From NCBI RefSeq assembly GCF_000297055.2, contig NC_022357.1, positions 1,704,564 to 1,745,000 of the forward strand: DNA of 40,437 nt, given 5' to 3'. Below, piece by piece: positions 8,308 through 16,925 of the stretch. The translations under genes and the position numbers were made by a program. The notes beneath the pieces are model-generated. The model saw only the letters and a list, made by a program, of their open reading frames with translations, ran no database searches and was not told where the DNA came from. This stretch comes from Sulfuricella denitrificans skB26 (GTDB lineage Bacteria; Pseudomonadota; Gammaproteobacteria; Burkholderiales; Sulfuricellaceae). How positions within the stretch are numbered: position 1 is the first letter of the stretch; each line of letters opens with the position of its first letter.

Positions 8308-9549
8308 ATGCACCTGATCCGCCCATTTACCGGTCTCAGACCCGCCCACAACCGCGCCACCGAAGTCGCCGCCCCGCCCTACGACGTGCTTTCCACCGAT
8401 GAGGCACGTATCCGAGCCGAAGACCATCCCTGGAGCTTCCTGCACATTTCCAAGCCGGAAATCGACTTGCCGGCTGGCACCAATCCTTATGCACCCGAGG
8501 TCTACGCGAAGGCAGCAGAGAACCTGAAGAAAATGCTGGCCGAAGGCATACTGGCGCGTGACACAATGCCCTGCTATTACGCCTATCGCCTGATCATGGG
8601 CGGGCACAGCCAGATTGGCCTGGTGGCGGCGGCTTCGGTGGCGGATTACGACACCAACCGCATCCGCAAGCACGAGTTCACCCGGCCCGACAAGGAAGAC
8701 GACCGGGTGCGCCAGATTGATGCGCTGAATGCCCAGACCGGCCCGGTGCTGCTGGCCTACCCCGATGCCCCGGAAGTAGACGAAATCCTGGCACTTGCCG
8801 CATCCGCCGCACCGGATGCCGACGTGACCGCCGAGGACGGTGTCCGCCACACGATCTGGGTGATACGCGACAGCGCAACGCTGGACAAGTTAACAGCCGC
8901 CTTCGATGCCATGCATGCGATTTATATTGCCGACGGCCACCACCGTTCGGCCGCCGCCTCACGCATCAGCGCCGCCCGCAAGGCCGCCAATCCGCAGCAT
9001 AGCGGCGAGGAAAGCTACAACTATTTCCTGTCCGTGATCTTTCCCCATCACCAGATGAAAATCATGGACTACAACCGTGTCGTCATCGACCTGAATGGCC
9101 TGGACACGAAAGCTTTCCTCAAGCGCATCGCCGAACAGTTCTCTGTGCAGGCGAGCGCCTCCCAGGTCAAGCCAGCCAAACCCAATGAGTTCGGCCTCTA
9201 TCTGCCTGGCCAGTGGTACCGTCTGGAAATTCGCGCCGACCTGATTCCACAAAACGATCCCGTAGCACGCCTAGATGTCAGCCTGCTACAGAATCATCTC
9301 ATCTCACCGGTGCTTGGCATCAATGATCCGCGCCGCGATAAACGCATCGACTTCGTCGGTGGCATCCGCGGCCTGGCTGAGCTGGAAAAACGCGTCGACA
9401 GCGGTGAAATGGCCGTGGCTTTCGCCCTGTGCGCAACCCGCATGGAAGACCTGATGGCCGTCGCCGATGCGGGCGAGGTGATGCCACCCAAGTCCACCTG
9501 GTTCGAGCCTAAACTGGCCGACGGTCTGGTGTCGCACGTGCTGGATTGA
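8308..9549 (+). CDS. DUF1015 family protein
   Basis: A 413-residue member of the widespread DUF1015 family, whose biochemical role is not established. It begins MHLIRPFTGLRP and has AAPPYDVLS near residues 26-34, the family's N-terminal signature. Later it has RKHEFTRPDKEDDRVRQIDA and the strongly conserved YIADGHHRSAAASR near residue 212, which looks like a ligand- or metal-binding site. No transmembrane segments or signal peptide are visible. An AAGGAA sequence about 9 bases before the ATG supports the start. The stop overlaps the serB start (TGATG), so the two are translationally coupled. DUF1015 genes often sit beside serine-biosynthesis genes, which suggests a link to serine or phosphoserine metabolism, but this is only inference. 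Confidence 0.9.
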   Translation: MHLIRPFTGLRPAHNRATEVAAPPYDVLSTDEARIRAEDHPWSFLHISKPEIDLPAGTNPYAPEVYAKAAENLKKMLAEGILARDTMPCYYAYRLIMGGHSQIGLVAAASVADYDTNRIRKHEFTRPDKEDDRVRQIDALNAQTGPVLLAYPDAPEVDEILALAASAAPDADVTAEDGVRHTIWVIRDSATLDKLTAAFDAMHAIYIADGHHRSAAASRISAARKAANPQHSGEESYNYFLSVIFPHHQMKIMDYNRVVIDLNGLDTKAFLKRIAEQFSVQASASQVKPAKPNEFGLYLPGQWYRLEIRADLIPQNDPVARLDVSLLQNHLISPVLGINDPRRDKRIDFVGGIRGLAELEKRVDSGEMAVAFALCATRMEDLMAVADAGEVMPPKSTWFEPKLADGLVSHVLD

Positions 9550-10208
9550 TGCCGGGGAAACGCCGCCTCGCGGAATTTGGTCTGGCGGCCATGGACATGG
9601 ATTCCACCCTGGTTACCGTCGAAACTCTGGATGAAATCGCCGACCTGGCCGGCATCAGGGAACAGGTAGCGCCAATCACGGATGCGGCCATGCGAGGCGA
9701 GATCGACTTCTGCGAAAGCCTGACCCGTAGGGTCGCGCTGTTCAAGGGACTGGATCAAAGCGTGTTGCAGCGGATCTACGACGAGCGTGTGAGACTCACT
9801 CCCGGTGCGGAACTGCTTATCGCCGAGCTTAAGCGGCTAGGCATTAAGACTGTACTCATTTCCAGTGGCTTCGATTATTTTACAGAGCGACTGAAAATCC
9901 GACTAAGGCTGGATTTCTCTATATCCAACCGAATCGAAATCGTGGATGGCAAGCTTACCGGAAGGATTTCGGGCAAGATTCTCGACGGCCAGGGCAAGGC
10001 TGGCTACCTGGACAAAATTCGGGTGAAGCTTGGACTTGCGAAGGAACAGACTATCGCCATCGGCGACGGTGCCAACGACCTGGAAATGCTGGCTACTGCC
10101 GGAGTCAGCATCGCCTATTGCGCAAAACCCGTGGTCAAGTCACAGACCCATTACGCATTGGAAAGCGCCGGTCTGGATGGAGTCATCAAGCTATTCGCCA
10201 AATCGTAA
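9549..10208 (+). CDS. serB: Phosphoserine phosphatase
   Basis: Catalyses the last step of serine synthesis, O-phosphoserine to L-serine, in the cytoplasm. HAD motif I is DMDSTLV at residues 16-22, with nucleophile D16 and acid/base D18. Motif II is the serine in VLISSGFDYF near residue 100. The motif III lysine is in the DGQGKAGYL region, and motif IV is IGDGANDLEML near residue 172. The SerB cap substrate residues are in the ETLDEIADLAG segment. At 219 residues it lacks the N-terminal ACT-like extension of E. coli SerB (322 residues), as in many short bacterial SerBs. I chose the ATG at 9549, which forms a TGATG overlap with the DUF1015 stop; a TTG three bases earlier is less likely. Confidence 0.93.
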   Translation: MPGKRRLAEFGLAAMDMDSTLVTVETLDEIADLAGIREQVAPITDAAMRGEIDFCESLTRRVALFKGLDQSVLQRIYDERVRLTPGAELLIAELKRLGIKTVLISSGFDYFTERLKIRLRLDFSISNRIEIVDGKLTGRISGKILDGQGKAGYLDKIRVKLGLAKEQTIAIGDGANDLEMLATAGVSIAYCAKPVVKSQTHYALESAGLDGVIKLFAKS

Positions 10209-10217
10209 TAAAAATGC

Positions 10218-12095
10218 CTACATATAATTGAACAGCGACAGCCCCTGAATTTTAACGAAAGACTGCTGCGCCGCTTCCAGCGAGGCCTTCTGACGAGTCA
10301 GATCAGTAATCGACTTGGCGTAGTCCAGATCCTGCAAGCCTGAAATGGTTTGCTGATACTGCAACTGCAAATCCTCACCCGTGCTTTTAACCGAATCCAC
10401 TTCCTTCATCCGTGAACCCACCGCCGCCCGTACGGTCAGAACGCTGGTCTGCGCATTACTAAGGCTGGTCATGGCCAAATTCAGATTATTCTGGTAGCTG
10501 GCTGCAGCCGCAGGGGTACCAACACCCGCCTCCAAAGCCGTAATCAGGTTGTGCAGGGTCGTAAACAAATCTTCGTTCTGGCTTGCCTTGACCGTGAATT
10601 GATCGCCCCCGGCGGGGTTGCCTTCTATCTTGGTCGACACGCCGAAATCAAAAGCCGGCTCGGTTCCCTGACTGGTTAACGGTATGGTCTGCCCACTCGT
10701 GTAGGTTCGCCAGTTTGACGACCAACCCGAAGCACCCGAAGTCAGTAGCGAATTATTGGTTTTATTGTTGATAATATCGTATGTCCAGCCCGCCGTAGCA
10801 CTAGGCGCTACGACAAAACTATCGCCAGCCACAGGGGTACCATTGAACACGATATCCGCCCCCTCAAAACTCTGGGTCAGAGGTGTTCCAGGCGTATAAC
10901 TCCCGGTTGTATTAGCACCAGACACCGTGTCAGTAACGGTGAAGGTGAAGGGAGCGCCAGCACCCGCAAAGGAAACGAGCAGATTCTTGCCACCTGCGTT
11001 CCATGCCGCTTGATCCACGATTCCTGCCGTCACCGCTACCGTGCCGCCATTAGTCTTAGGACTCGCAGGAGAGTTTACAACTACACCATTGGCAGCGACA
11101 CGGAAACCATCCCCTGGCAGCGGCACACCCGTAAGATCAAGACTAATCCCTGCGTTAATGGTGCCAAGAGTGCCATCCAGATTCACGGTAACAGGAGGAG
11201 CTAGAGTCGTGTCGTAATTGAAAGTAAAGCTATGCGGCGGTACCGCCAAATCAGTAATGGTGTAGTCGAAGGTGTTTACAGCCGCCCCCGCAGCCACGGC
11301 GATTTTAAGCCCACTGCCGCTTGCGGACCACGCCGCTGCGTTGTTAATCGTAGCCGCTACTGCACCAGTTCCGAAATTCGAGCTGGGCTTCACGTCAGTA
11401 TTGGCTGCAAAACGAATCGAGTAATCCTTGCTACCAGCATTCCATTTGGCCGGATCGCTGACCGTTCCAGGATCGACAATCCCAGCCCCGGCATTAGTCG
11501 TCGCCGCTCTTGAGACAAAGGTACCATTCCCGTTCTTGATCTGCTGAAAAACGCTAGATCCGGAATCACTCACCGGAATTTGCCGTGACGGGCTGATCTG
11601 AATCAGGCGCTGCCCCTCATCCCCCGAGTAGGCCATCACCCCTGGCGCAGTCTCGCCGAATGGGCGAGTGTCTCCCTTGTAACCCGAAAACATGTATTGG
11701 CCATTACCATCAGTGCTGTTTGCCAAGCCCAACAGTTCTTGATAATTCGAGCGTAACTCCGTTGCCAGGGCGGCGCGATCACTACTTGTAAGCGATGCAT
11801 TCCCCGCATACACCGCTGTTGTCTGCGCATTCTGGATCAGATTACCAATACTATTCAGGATGCTGTCTTCCAGACCCAACTTGCTGGTTGCCGTGCCCGT
11901 ATTGACGTCAAACTGCTTGTTGAGCGATTGAGACTGCGACACCTCCAACACGCGCGCAGCGGCAACCGGGTCATCGGATGGAGTCAAAATCCGGCGGCCA
12001 GAAGAAACCTGTTGTTGCGTTTTGATCCAGTCGGCTGTCTGCTGCTGAATACTGGCAACACCCTTATCAAACAACATGCTCGTGCTTATGCGCAT
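10218..12095 (-). CDS. flgL: Flagellar hook-filament junction protein FlgL (HAP3), enlarged central domain
   Basis: Second hook-filament junction protein, exported by the flagellar type III system. The N-terminus (MRISTSMLFDKGVASI, VSSGRRILTPSDDPVAAARVLE) and C-terminus (TVRAAVGSRMKEVDSV, DYAKSITDLTRQKASLEAAQQSFVKIQGLSLFNYM) are canonical flagellin-like D0/D1 helices. At 625 residues it is about twice the E. coli length (317). The extra is a Gly/Ala/Thr-rich beta region at about residues 200-480 with imperfect modules. Repeated pieces are DPAKWNAGSKDYSIRFAA and DQAAWNAGGKNLLVSFAG, each followed by a TITD/TVTD strand and a GDxFxVA strand. It lies 10 bases downstream of flgK and should be co-transcribed from the sigma-28 promoter near 14716. 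It is convergent with serB, with no clear terminator in the 9-base gap. Confidence 0.93.
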   Translation of the reverse strand: MRISTSMLFDKGVASIQQQTADWIKTQQQVSSGRRILTPSDDPVAAARVLEVSQSQSLNKQFDVNTGTATSKLGLEDSILNSIGNLIQNAQTTAVYAGNASLTSSDRAALATELRSNYQELLGLANSTDGNGQYMFSGYKGDTRPFGETAPGVMAYSGDEGQRLIQISPSRQIPVSDSGSSVFQQIKNGNGTFVSRAATTNAGAGIVDPGTVSDPAKWNAGSKDYSIRFAANTDVKPSSNFGTGAVAATINNAAAWSASGSGLKIAVAAGAAVNTFDYTITDLAVPPHSFTFNYDTTLAPPVTVNLDGTLGTINAGISLDLTGVPLPGDGFRVAANGVVVNSPASPKTNGGTVAVTAGIVDQAAWNAGGKNLLVSFAGAGAPFTFTVTDTVSGANTTGSYTPGTPLTQSFEGADIVFNGTPVAGDSFVVAPSATAGWTYDIINNKTNNSLLTSGASGWSSNWRTYTSGQTIPLTSQGTEPAFDFGVSTKIEGNPAGGDQFTVKASQNEDLFTTLHNLITALEAGVGTPAAAASYQNNLNLAMTSLSNAQTSVLTVRAAVGSRMKEVDSVKSTGEDLQLQYQQTISGLQDLDYAKSITDLTRQKASLEAAQQSFVKIQGLSLFNYM

Positions 12096-12105
12096 GATTT
12101 ACTCC

Positions 12106-14652
12106 CTATCTTCCCAAACTAAGCAACGTGTCAAACAGCGTGCTGGCAATCTGCATCATCTTGCCCGCCGCCTGGTAGGCTTGTTGGTAGCGCATCAGGT
12201 TAGCGGCCTCTTCGTCCAGATTGACGCCTGACAACGACTGTTGAATTTCCTGTGTCTGAGCCACCAGACTGGTCTGAGCTTTCGAGGTCACATCCAGTTC
12301 GTGGGTCTTGTTACCCACCATGCTGACCAGCTGGCTGTAGGCGCTCTGGTAAGAGACGGTCCCTCCAGCGAGGGTATTTTGTGTTTGCAGCCCCGCCAGC
12401 AGTAACGCGTTACGGTTATCGGCCACACCACCGGCATTTGCACCGACGGTAAAAGTATCCCCTGCAACTGGCGAACCTGTAATCTGCGCTGTCCAGCCGT
12501 TGAAGGAAATCGGCTGACCGGAAACATAACTCCCGGTTGCCGGCTTGCCCGTGTAAGTAAAGGTAGACGCAACCGGGTTGGTAGCAGTTGCAGGGTCTTG
12601 AATCGTCACCGTGCCGGCAGCAGCAGCCGTATCAACCGTGATCGTCAATCCGCTGACTGTGCTCGTATTGGCCGACGTCCCATTTCCAACCGTCAGTGTT
12701 GCGCCGGTTATGGTATATACAGTCCCAACCGGCCCGCTAATAGTGCCGCCGGAAATGGTCGTGGTCGTACCCGTCGCGGTGTAAGACCCGGCACCCGTGC
12801 CGATGGAGGTCGTTCCGCCGGCCACACCCGTGAAGCCGGGATTACTCCCACCACCGGCCACTGCCGCCGCAAGAGCTGCCGCCGACATAAATCCATTTGT
12901 ACCTACAACCGTACTTTGGCCAGTGAAATTATTGGTTCTGCCGGCAAGATGATAGGTATTCGAACTGCCGAAAATGATCTGTATGTTACTGCTCAAATTC
13001 GGATCGACCGGCGGAGATAACGGCGTTGCCATACCGATGGTCGCCGTGGTCGAAGAGGTCGAGGTAACCGTCTTGTCGATGGTGAAGACATCCCCGGCAG
13101 CTGGCGCGCCCGTTCCGTTCGAAATATTGACGGTCCAGCCGTTGTAGCTAATTGAGCTGCCGGAAGTGTATGACACATTTTTTGCCAAGGTGGCGCCTGA
13201 GGTATTATCCACGACGTCAAAATCACTGGCTGAATTAAACTTGATCGTCACCTTATCGTTGAAAGAATTAACCGTTCCGGCACTGATACGCCCAGAGCCG
13301 GTATTGCTCAGCGTGGCCTCAGTCCTGATCGGCGCAGCAGCCGCAATTTTCGCCGGGTCCGTCAGGCCGACGCTAACATCGCGCGCCCCGTTGATCGTCG
13401 GCTTGATCAGGAAACTGGCGGCACCGGAAGGCGCCGGGTTCGGCACCTCGATACTCAAGCCATCCGCAAAGTAGGGGCTGGCCGCAGTACCCGCGCCTGT
13501 CATGGCCACCGCTTGCCCGGTCGTGGCATCCAGCAGACTCCAACTTGCTCCGCTAAAACTCAAACGATAATCGCTGGTCGTCACGGCGGCGACATTGTTA
13601 AATTTTACGGTGGGACTAACCGTCCCCGCCGGGTTGGTTGAATTCGGGATCACCTTGGGGGGAGGAACATTGAAAAATTTCGTGCCCATTGCCCCATTCA
13701 GATCCACACCGAGTTGGTGTTGGTCATTGAATGTTTGCGCCAACCCAATCGCAACGCGCCCCAGTTGATTCTGCGCAGCATCCAGAGTTTCACTGCGGAA
13801 AGCCAGAATCCCACCCAGGCTTCCGCCCTGCAAGCTTCCCTGGCTGAGAAGAACCGTGTTGCCGGCTGTTTTTAACCCCACTTCGAAACGTTCAGGATCC
13901 TCCAGGGAAGGAACTGCGGCCAGGGCGAACGACTGTTTATTAATCACCAGCGTCTGGCCGTTGCCGATAAAGACACTGAGGCTGCCATCGCTCTGCTTGA
14001 CCGTCGACACCTTGACGAGCTTGTTGAGTTCCGCCAACATCTGGTCGCGCTGATCGAGCAAATCGTTGGCGGGCTGCAAGTCTCCCGATGAACTCTGTGC
14101 GACCCCGATCTGCTGGTTCATATTTGCGATCTGTTGCGCGTAGGTATTGATGGCCTCTAAGCTGCTGCGGATTTCGCTGTTAACGCCATCACGTATTTGG
14201 CTAAAGCGCTGGTCAATTGCCTGGAAACGCGAAACCATCGTCTGCCCGCTGCTCAGCATCGCCTGTCGCGATGGAACCGAGGCAGGATTCGCTGCCACAT
14301 CCTGCACGCCATTGAAAAAATCCTGTAGCGCCGGAGACAGCCCGGAGTTGGGATCGGCAAGCATGTTATCGATCTGACGAATCTGGGAATAATAGGAGTC
14401 AAGCTGGCTGGACTGTGCCTGTGCCTGCATGACCTGACCGTCCAGCAGGTTGTTGTATAAGCGCTTCACCGTGTCCACCTGGGTACCCTGACCCAGAAAT
14501 CCGATCCCGCTATACTGCGGAATTTTGGTACTTTGAACAATTTGCTGGCGATGAAAACCCGGCGTATTGACGTTGCTGATGTTATGGCTTGTCGTGGTAA
14601 GACCCGCTTGGGCAGCGTTCAATGCGCTTACTCCGACACTGTAAGTACTCAT
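12106..14652 (-). CDS. flgK: Flagellar hook-associated protein FlgK (HAP1), enlarged central domain
   Basis: First hook-filament junction protein. The N-terminus (MSTYSVGVSALNAAQAGLTTTSHNISNVNTPGFHRQ) is the axial-protein rod motif. NLMRYQQAYQAAGKMMQIASTLFDTLLSL at the C-terminus is the matching coiled-coil half. At 848 residues it exceeds the E. coli protein (547) by about 300. The surplus at about residues 350-740 is Ser/Thr/Gly/Ala-rich beta sequence, with repeated modules such as SYTSGSSISYNGWTVNIS and SYVSGQPISFNGWTAQIT, each followed by a GDxFT strand. These resemble the modules in the adjacent FlgL. The gene starts 63 bases downstream of a strong sigma-28 promoter, so flgK and flgL are probably late, FliA-dependent genes. 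GAAGGAGAAGTAAA before the ATG is a good ribosome site. Confidence 0.94.
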   Translation of the reverse strand: MSTYSVGVSALNAAQAGLTTTSHNISNVNTPGFHRQQIVQSTKIPQYSGIGFLGQGTQVDTVKRLYNNLLDGQVMQAQAQSSQLDSYYSQIRQIDNMLADPNSGLSPALQDFFNGVQDVAANPASVPSRQAMLSSGQTMVSRFQAIDQRFSQIRDGVNSEIRSSLEAINTYAQQIANMNQQIGVAQSSSGDLQPANDLLDQRDQMLAELNKLVKVSTVKQSDGSLSVFIGNGQTLVINKQSFALAAVPSLEDPERFEVGLKTAGNTVLLSQGSLQGGSLGGILAFRSETLDAAQNQLGRVAIGLAQTFNDQHQLGVDLNGAMGTKFFNVPPPKVIPNSTNPAGTVSPTVKFNNVAAVTTSDYRLSFSGASWSLLDATTGQAVAMTGAGTAASPYFADGLSIEVPNPAPSGAASFLIKPTINGARDVSVGLTDPAKIAAAAPIRTEATLSNTGSGRISAGTVNSFNDKVTIKFNSASDFDVVDNTSGATLAKNVSYTSGSSISYNGWTVNISNGTGAPAAGDVFTIDKTVTSTSSTTATIGMATPLSPPVDPNLSSNIQIIFGSSNTYHLAGRTNNFTGQSTVVGTNGFMSAAALAAAVAGGGSNPGFTGVAGGTTSIGTGAGSYTATGTTTTISGGTISGPVGTVYTITGATLTVGNGTSANTSTVSGLTITVDTAAAAGTVTIQDPATATNPVASTFTYTGKPATGSYVSGQPISFNGWTAQITGSPVAGDTFTVGANAGGVADNRNALLLAGLQTQNTLAGGTVSYQSAYSQLVSMVGNKTHELDVTSKAQTSLVAQTQEIQQSLSGVNLDEEAANLMRYQQAYQAAGKMMQIASTLFDTLLSLGR

Positions 14653-14715
14653 TTTACTTCTCCTTCACGCCCGGCCGCCTCGAAAGTCGCTTTTCCGGTG
14701 GAACCAATTATTTAG

Positions 14716-14742
14716 TTATCGGCAAAAAACAGCAAAACTTGA
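14716..14742 (-). promoter_or_regulatory. Sigma-28 (FliA) promoter for flgKL
   Basis: Read leftward, this is TCAAGTTT, 11 bases, then GCCGATAA. The sigma-28 consensus is TAAAGTTT-N11-GCCGATAA, so 15 of 16 consensus positions match at ideal spacing. It lies in the flgJ-flgK gap, 63 bases before the flgK ATG. It makes flgK and flgL a separate late unit that would be switched on when FlgM is exported after hook completion. Confidence 0.88.
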
Positions 14743-14744
14743 GC

Positions 14745-15701
14745 CTATCCAGCCAACGCCTGTCGCATAGTTTCGCCGTTCACCACGCGTGCAAGTTTGC
14801 TGGCGTACATTGGATCAGTCGCGTAGCCCGCTTGCTGCATCGCACGAGCGAAGCCTGCTGCATCAGCATCCTGCCCTAACACGCCCTGATAGCGCGGGTT
14901 GTTTCTCAACAGGGCAGCATAGTCACGAAAGCTTTCCGCATAGGAACCGTAGGCACGGAACTCTTCACGCCTGGTCTGCGGCACACCCTTAACGTATTCG
15001 GTGGTAGCCGCAGACGCCACCTCCCCATCCCATTTTGCTCCAGCCTTGATACCGAAAAGATTAAGACTGTCCTGTCCGTCCTGGCCTCGGATAGCTCGCT
15101 TACCCCAGCCACTCTCCAATGCCGCCTGACCAAGCAGAAAACGGGGTGGAATTCCCAGCGCCTTACCCGCTTCGACCGCATGCGGCCACAACTTGTCGAC
15201 AAACTCCTGGGGGGTTTTAAAGGCAGATCCTGAATGCTGAGTGCTGAGTGCTGAGTCCTGAGTCCTGAGTCCTGAGTCCTGAGTAGTAGATGCTGAGCGT
15301 GGGGTGCCGGGCACCGAGACGACATGCTCAGGACTCAGGACTTGGGACTCAGGACTGGTTTTGTGCTCAGGACTGAGGGCTGAGGACTGAAGACGGTTTT
15401 TAAGGGTGAGTTGTTTTACCAGCATATCCGCCACACCGAGGCCCTTGCCCGTGGAAAGCTTCTGCGCCAGTTGCTGGTCGAACAGCTGCGTATAAAGGTT
15501 CCCCTGCTCGCTGTCGAGCATCCCATCCTTCGGAGTCGCTTCACGCATACTCTTCAACATCATATTCACAAAAATACCTTCGAACTGCTGGGCGACGGCC
15601 TTAAGCGCGGCATCGGGATCCTGCTTCACCTGCAGGCGAAGCTTGTCCACGCTCTGAACGTCGAGCGCGAACCGTGAGGAAATATCCTGTGTGCCTATCA
15701 T
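14745..15701 (-). CDS. flgJ: Peptidoglycan hydrolase / rod assembly protein FlgJ with heptamer-repeat linker
   Basis: Bifunctional periplasmic protein: the N-terminal half caps the growing rod and the C-terminal half cuts peptidoglycan so the rod can pass. Residues 1-100 are the rod-binding domain (AVAQQFEGIFVNMMLKSMREA). Residues about 165-315 are the glucosaminidase-type domain, with LLGQAALESGWGKR around residue 196 supplying the catalytic Glu, followed by SLNLFGIKAG. Between them, about residues 103-157 are encoded by a palindromic 7-bp tandem repeat. The result is a Ser/Thr/Gln-rich linker with a seven-residue period (TQDSGLR, TQDSALS). The linker position is naturally variable in FlgJ, so the insert is probably tolerated. 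It starts 9 bases after flgI. Confidence 0.93.
   Translation of the reverse strand: MIGTQDISSRFALDVQSVDKLRLQVKQDPDAALKAVAQQFEGIFVNMMLKSMREATPKDGMLDSEQGNLYTQLFDQQLAQKLSTGKGLGVADMLVKQLTLKNRLQSSALSPEHKTSPESQVLSPEHVVSVPGTPRSASTTQDSGLRTQDSALSTQHSGSAFKTPQEFVDKLWPHAVEAGKALGIPPRFLLGQAALESGWGKRAIRGQDGQDSLNLFGIKAGAKWDGEVASAATTEYVKGVPQTRREEFRAYGSYAESFRDYAALLRNNPRYQGVLGQDADAAGFARAMQQAGYATDPMYASKLARVVNGETMRQALAG
15229..15394. repeat. Heptanucleotide-repeat palindrome inside flgJ
   Basis: The left arm (15229-15296) is a run of TGAGTGC/TGAGTCC units with a strict 7-base period. The right arm (about 15327-15394) is the reverse-oriented CTCAGGA series. They are separated by a loop of about 30 bases containing a small GGTGCCGGGCACC palindrome. 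The whole forms one large imperfect hairpin. It stays in frame within flgJ. A 7-base unit visits all three frames every 21 bases, so TGA-containing arms would normally bring stops. Units are altered (TGA to CAA, TGA to TCA) where a stop would fall in the flgJ frame. Confidence 0.85.
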
Positions 15702-15710
15702 GATTTTTTC

Positions 15711-16814
15711 CTAAATGACTTCCAACTCGGCACGCAGCGCGCCCGCAGCCTTCATCGCCTGAAGAATCGCGAGCAAGTCCTGCGGCGTCGCGCCTACCGC
15801 GTTCAATGCCTTAACGACACCATTCAATGAAGTACTGCGCGGCAGCATCACCAGGCCAGCTTTTTCTGCCTTGATTTCGATCTGCGCCTGCTGGGCGACC
15901 ACCGTTTCCCCTTTGGAGAAAGGTGCAGGCTGACTCACCTGGGGTTCACTGGAGATGGTCACGGTCAGATTGCCATGTGCCACGGCGCAGGCCTCCACCA
16001 TGACCGACTTGTTCATCACCACCGAACCTGTACGTGCATTCATGATGACCTTGGCCAGCGATTCACCCGGAGTCACGGTCAGATTTTCCATGCGCGCCAG
16101 AAAGGATACGCGCTGATTGATATCACGCGGCGCAAAGACCCTGATAACACGGCCATTCTCGGCATTGGCAACACCTTCTCCGAAGGAACGGTTGATTGAT
16201 GTCACGACCCGACTGGCGGTGGTATAGTCTGAATCCTTCAACTCCAGTGTAATGAAATCACCTTGCCCCAGAGGCATGTCTACGGCACGCTCCACCGTAG
16301 CGCCATCGGTAATGCGGCCGACGCTCAACTGGTTCACCTGGGCGCTGCTGCCACCCGATGAGGCGCCCACGCCACCGACCAGCAAATTTCCTTGTGCCAT
16401 GGCATAAACCTGGCTGTCCGCGCCCTTCAACGGGGTCATCAACAAAGTACCGCCGCGCAAGCTCTTGGCATTGCCAATGGAAGACACGGTGATGTCGATG
16501 GTCTGACCTGGCTTGGCGAAAGGAGGAAGCGTAGAGGTTACCGTTACCGCCGCCACATTTTTCAGTTGCAAGCTGGTTCCCGGTGGCAAGTTCACACCCA
16601 GCTGACCCAGCATGCTGACGACGCTCTGTACCGTAAAGGGCGTCTGGGTGGTCTGGTCACCACTACCATCCAGCCCCACCACCAAGCCGTAGCCAATCAG
16701 CTGGTTGTTACGCACGCCCTGGATCGTTGCCAAATCCTTGAGGCGTTCCGCATGGACAGGAAGAGCAATAAATACTGTCGCCACAAGCACGATAATTTTT
16801 GAAGATAGTTTCAT
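15711..16814 (-). CDS. flgI: Flagellar P-ring protein FlgI
   Basis: Forms the P ring around the rod in the peptidoglycan layer. The 367-residue precursor has a Sec signal peptide at residues 1-22 (ending ALPVHA, cleavage before ERLKDLA). It then has the classic RLKDLATIQGVRNNQLIGYGLVVGLDGSGD. Further family motifs are KNVAAVTVTSTLPPFAKPGQTIDITVSS, GGTLLMTPLKGADSQVYAMAQG and the tail LNAVGATPQDLLAILQAMKAAGALRAELEVI. Length and composition are normal. Unusually, it is separated from flgH by 335 bases that hold its own sigma-54 promoter and a repeat, so flgI and flgJ are probably transcribed independently of flgB-flgH. Confidence 0.96.
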   Translation of the reverse strand: MKLSSKIIVLVATVFIALPVHAERLKDLATIQGVRNNQLIGYGLVVGLDGSGDQTTQTPFTVQSVVSMLGQLGVNLPPGTSLQLKNVAAVTVTSTLPPFAKPGQTIDITVSSIGNAKSLRGGTLLMTPLKGADSQVYAMAQGNLLVGGVGASSGGSSAQVNQLSVGRITDGATVERAVDMPLGQGDFITLELKDSDYTTASRVVTSINRSFGEGVANAENGRVIRVFAPRDINQRVSFLARMENLTVTPGESLAKVIMNARTGSVVMNKSVMVEACAVAHGNLTVTISSEPQVSQPAPFSKGETVVAQQAQIEIKAEKAGLVMLPRSTSLNGVVKALNAVGATPQDLLAILQAMKAAGALRAELEVI

Positions 16815-16879
16815 TTCAACCCCCTGCCGTCAGCACAACAACATGCTGCTCGCTACACAATTTAACCTAATCATTGATA

Positions 16880-16895
16880 AGCATGAACCGTGCCA
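16880..16895 (-). promoter_or_regulatory. Sigma-54 promoter for flgIJ
   Basis: Read leftward it is TGGCACGGTTCATGCT. The -24 GG and -12 GC are exactly 10 bases apart. All fixed consensus positions (TGGCACG-N4-TTGCW) match except one T. Transcription would start near 16868, about 54 bases before the flgI ATG. It is nearly the same as the promoter in front of flgB, including ATGCTT at -12, which strengthens both calls. Confidence 0.82.
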
Positions 16896-16925
16896 AATAA
16901 AAATAAGCGCCCATCATAACCAGCG

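Noticed and set aside
15229-15394. CRISPR array
   Set aside because: Repeats are 7 bases, contiguous and inverted in two arms. There are no 30-base repeats with unique spacers and no cas genes.
15229-15394. Frameshift or pseudogene in flgJ caused by the repeat
   Set aside because: The frame is open from the rod-binding domain through the repeat into an intact muramidase domain with its catalytic Glu, so the gene appears functional.
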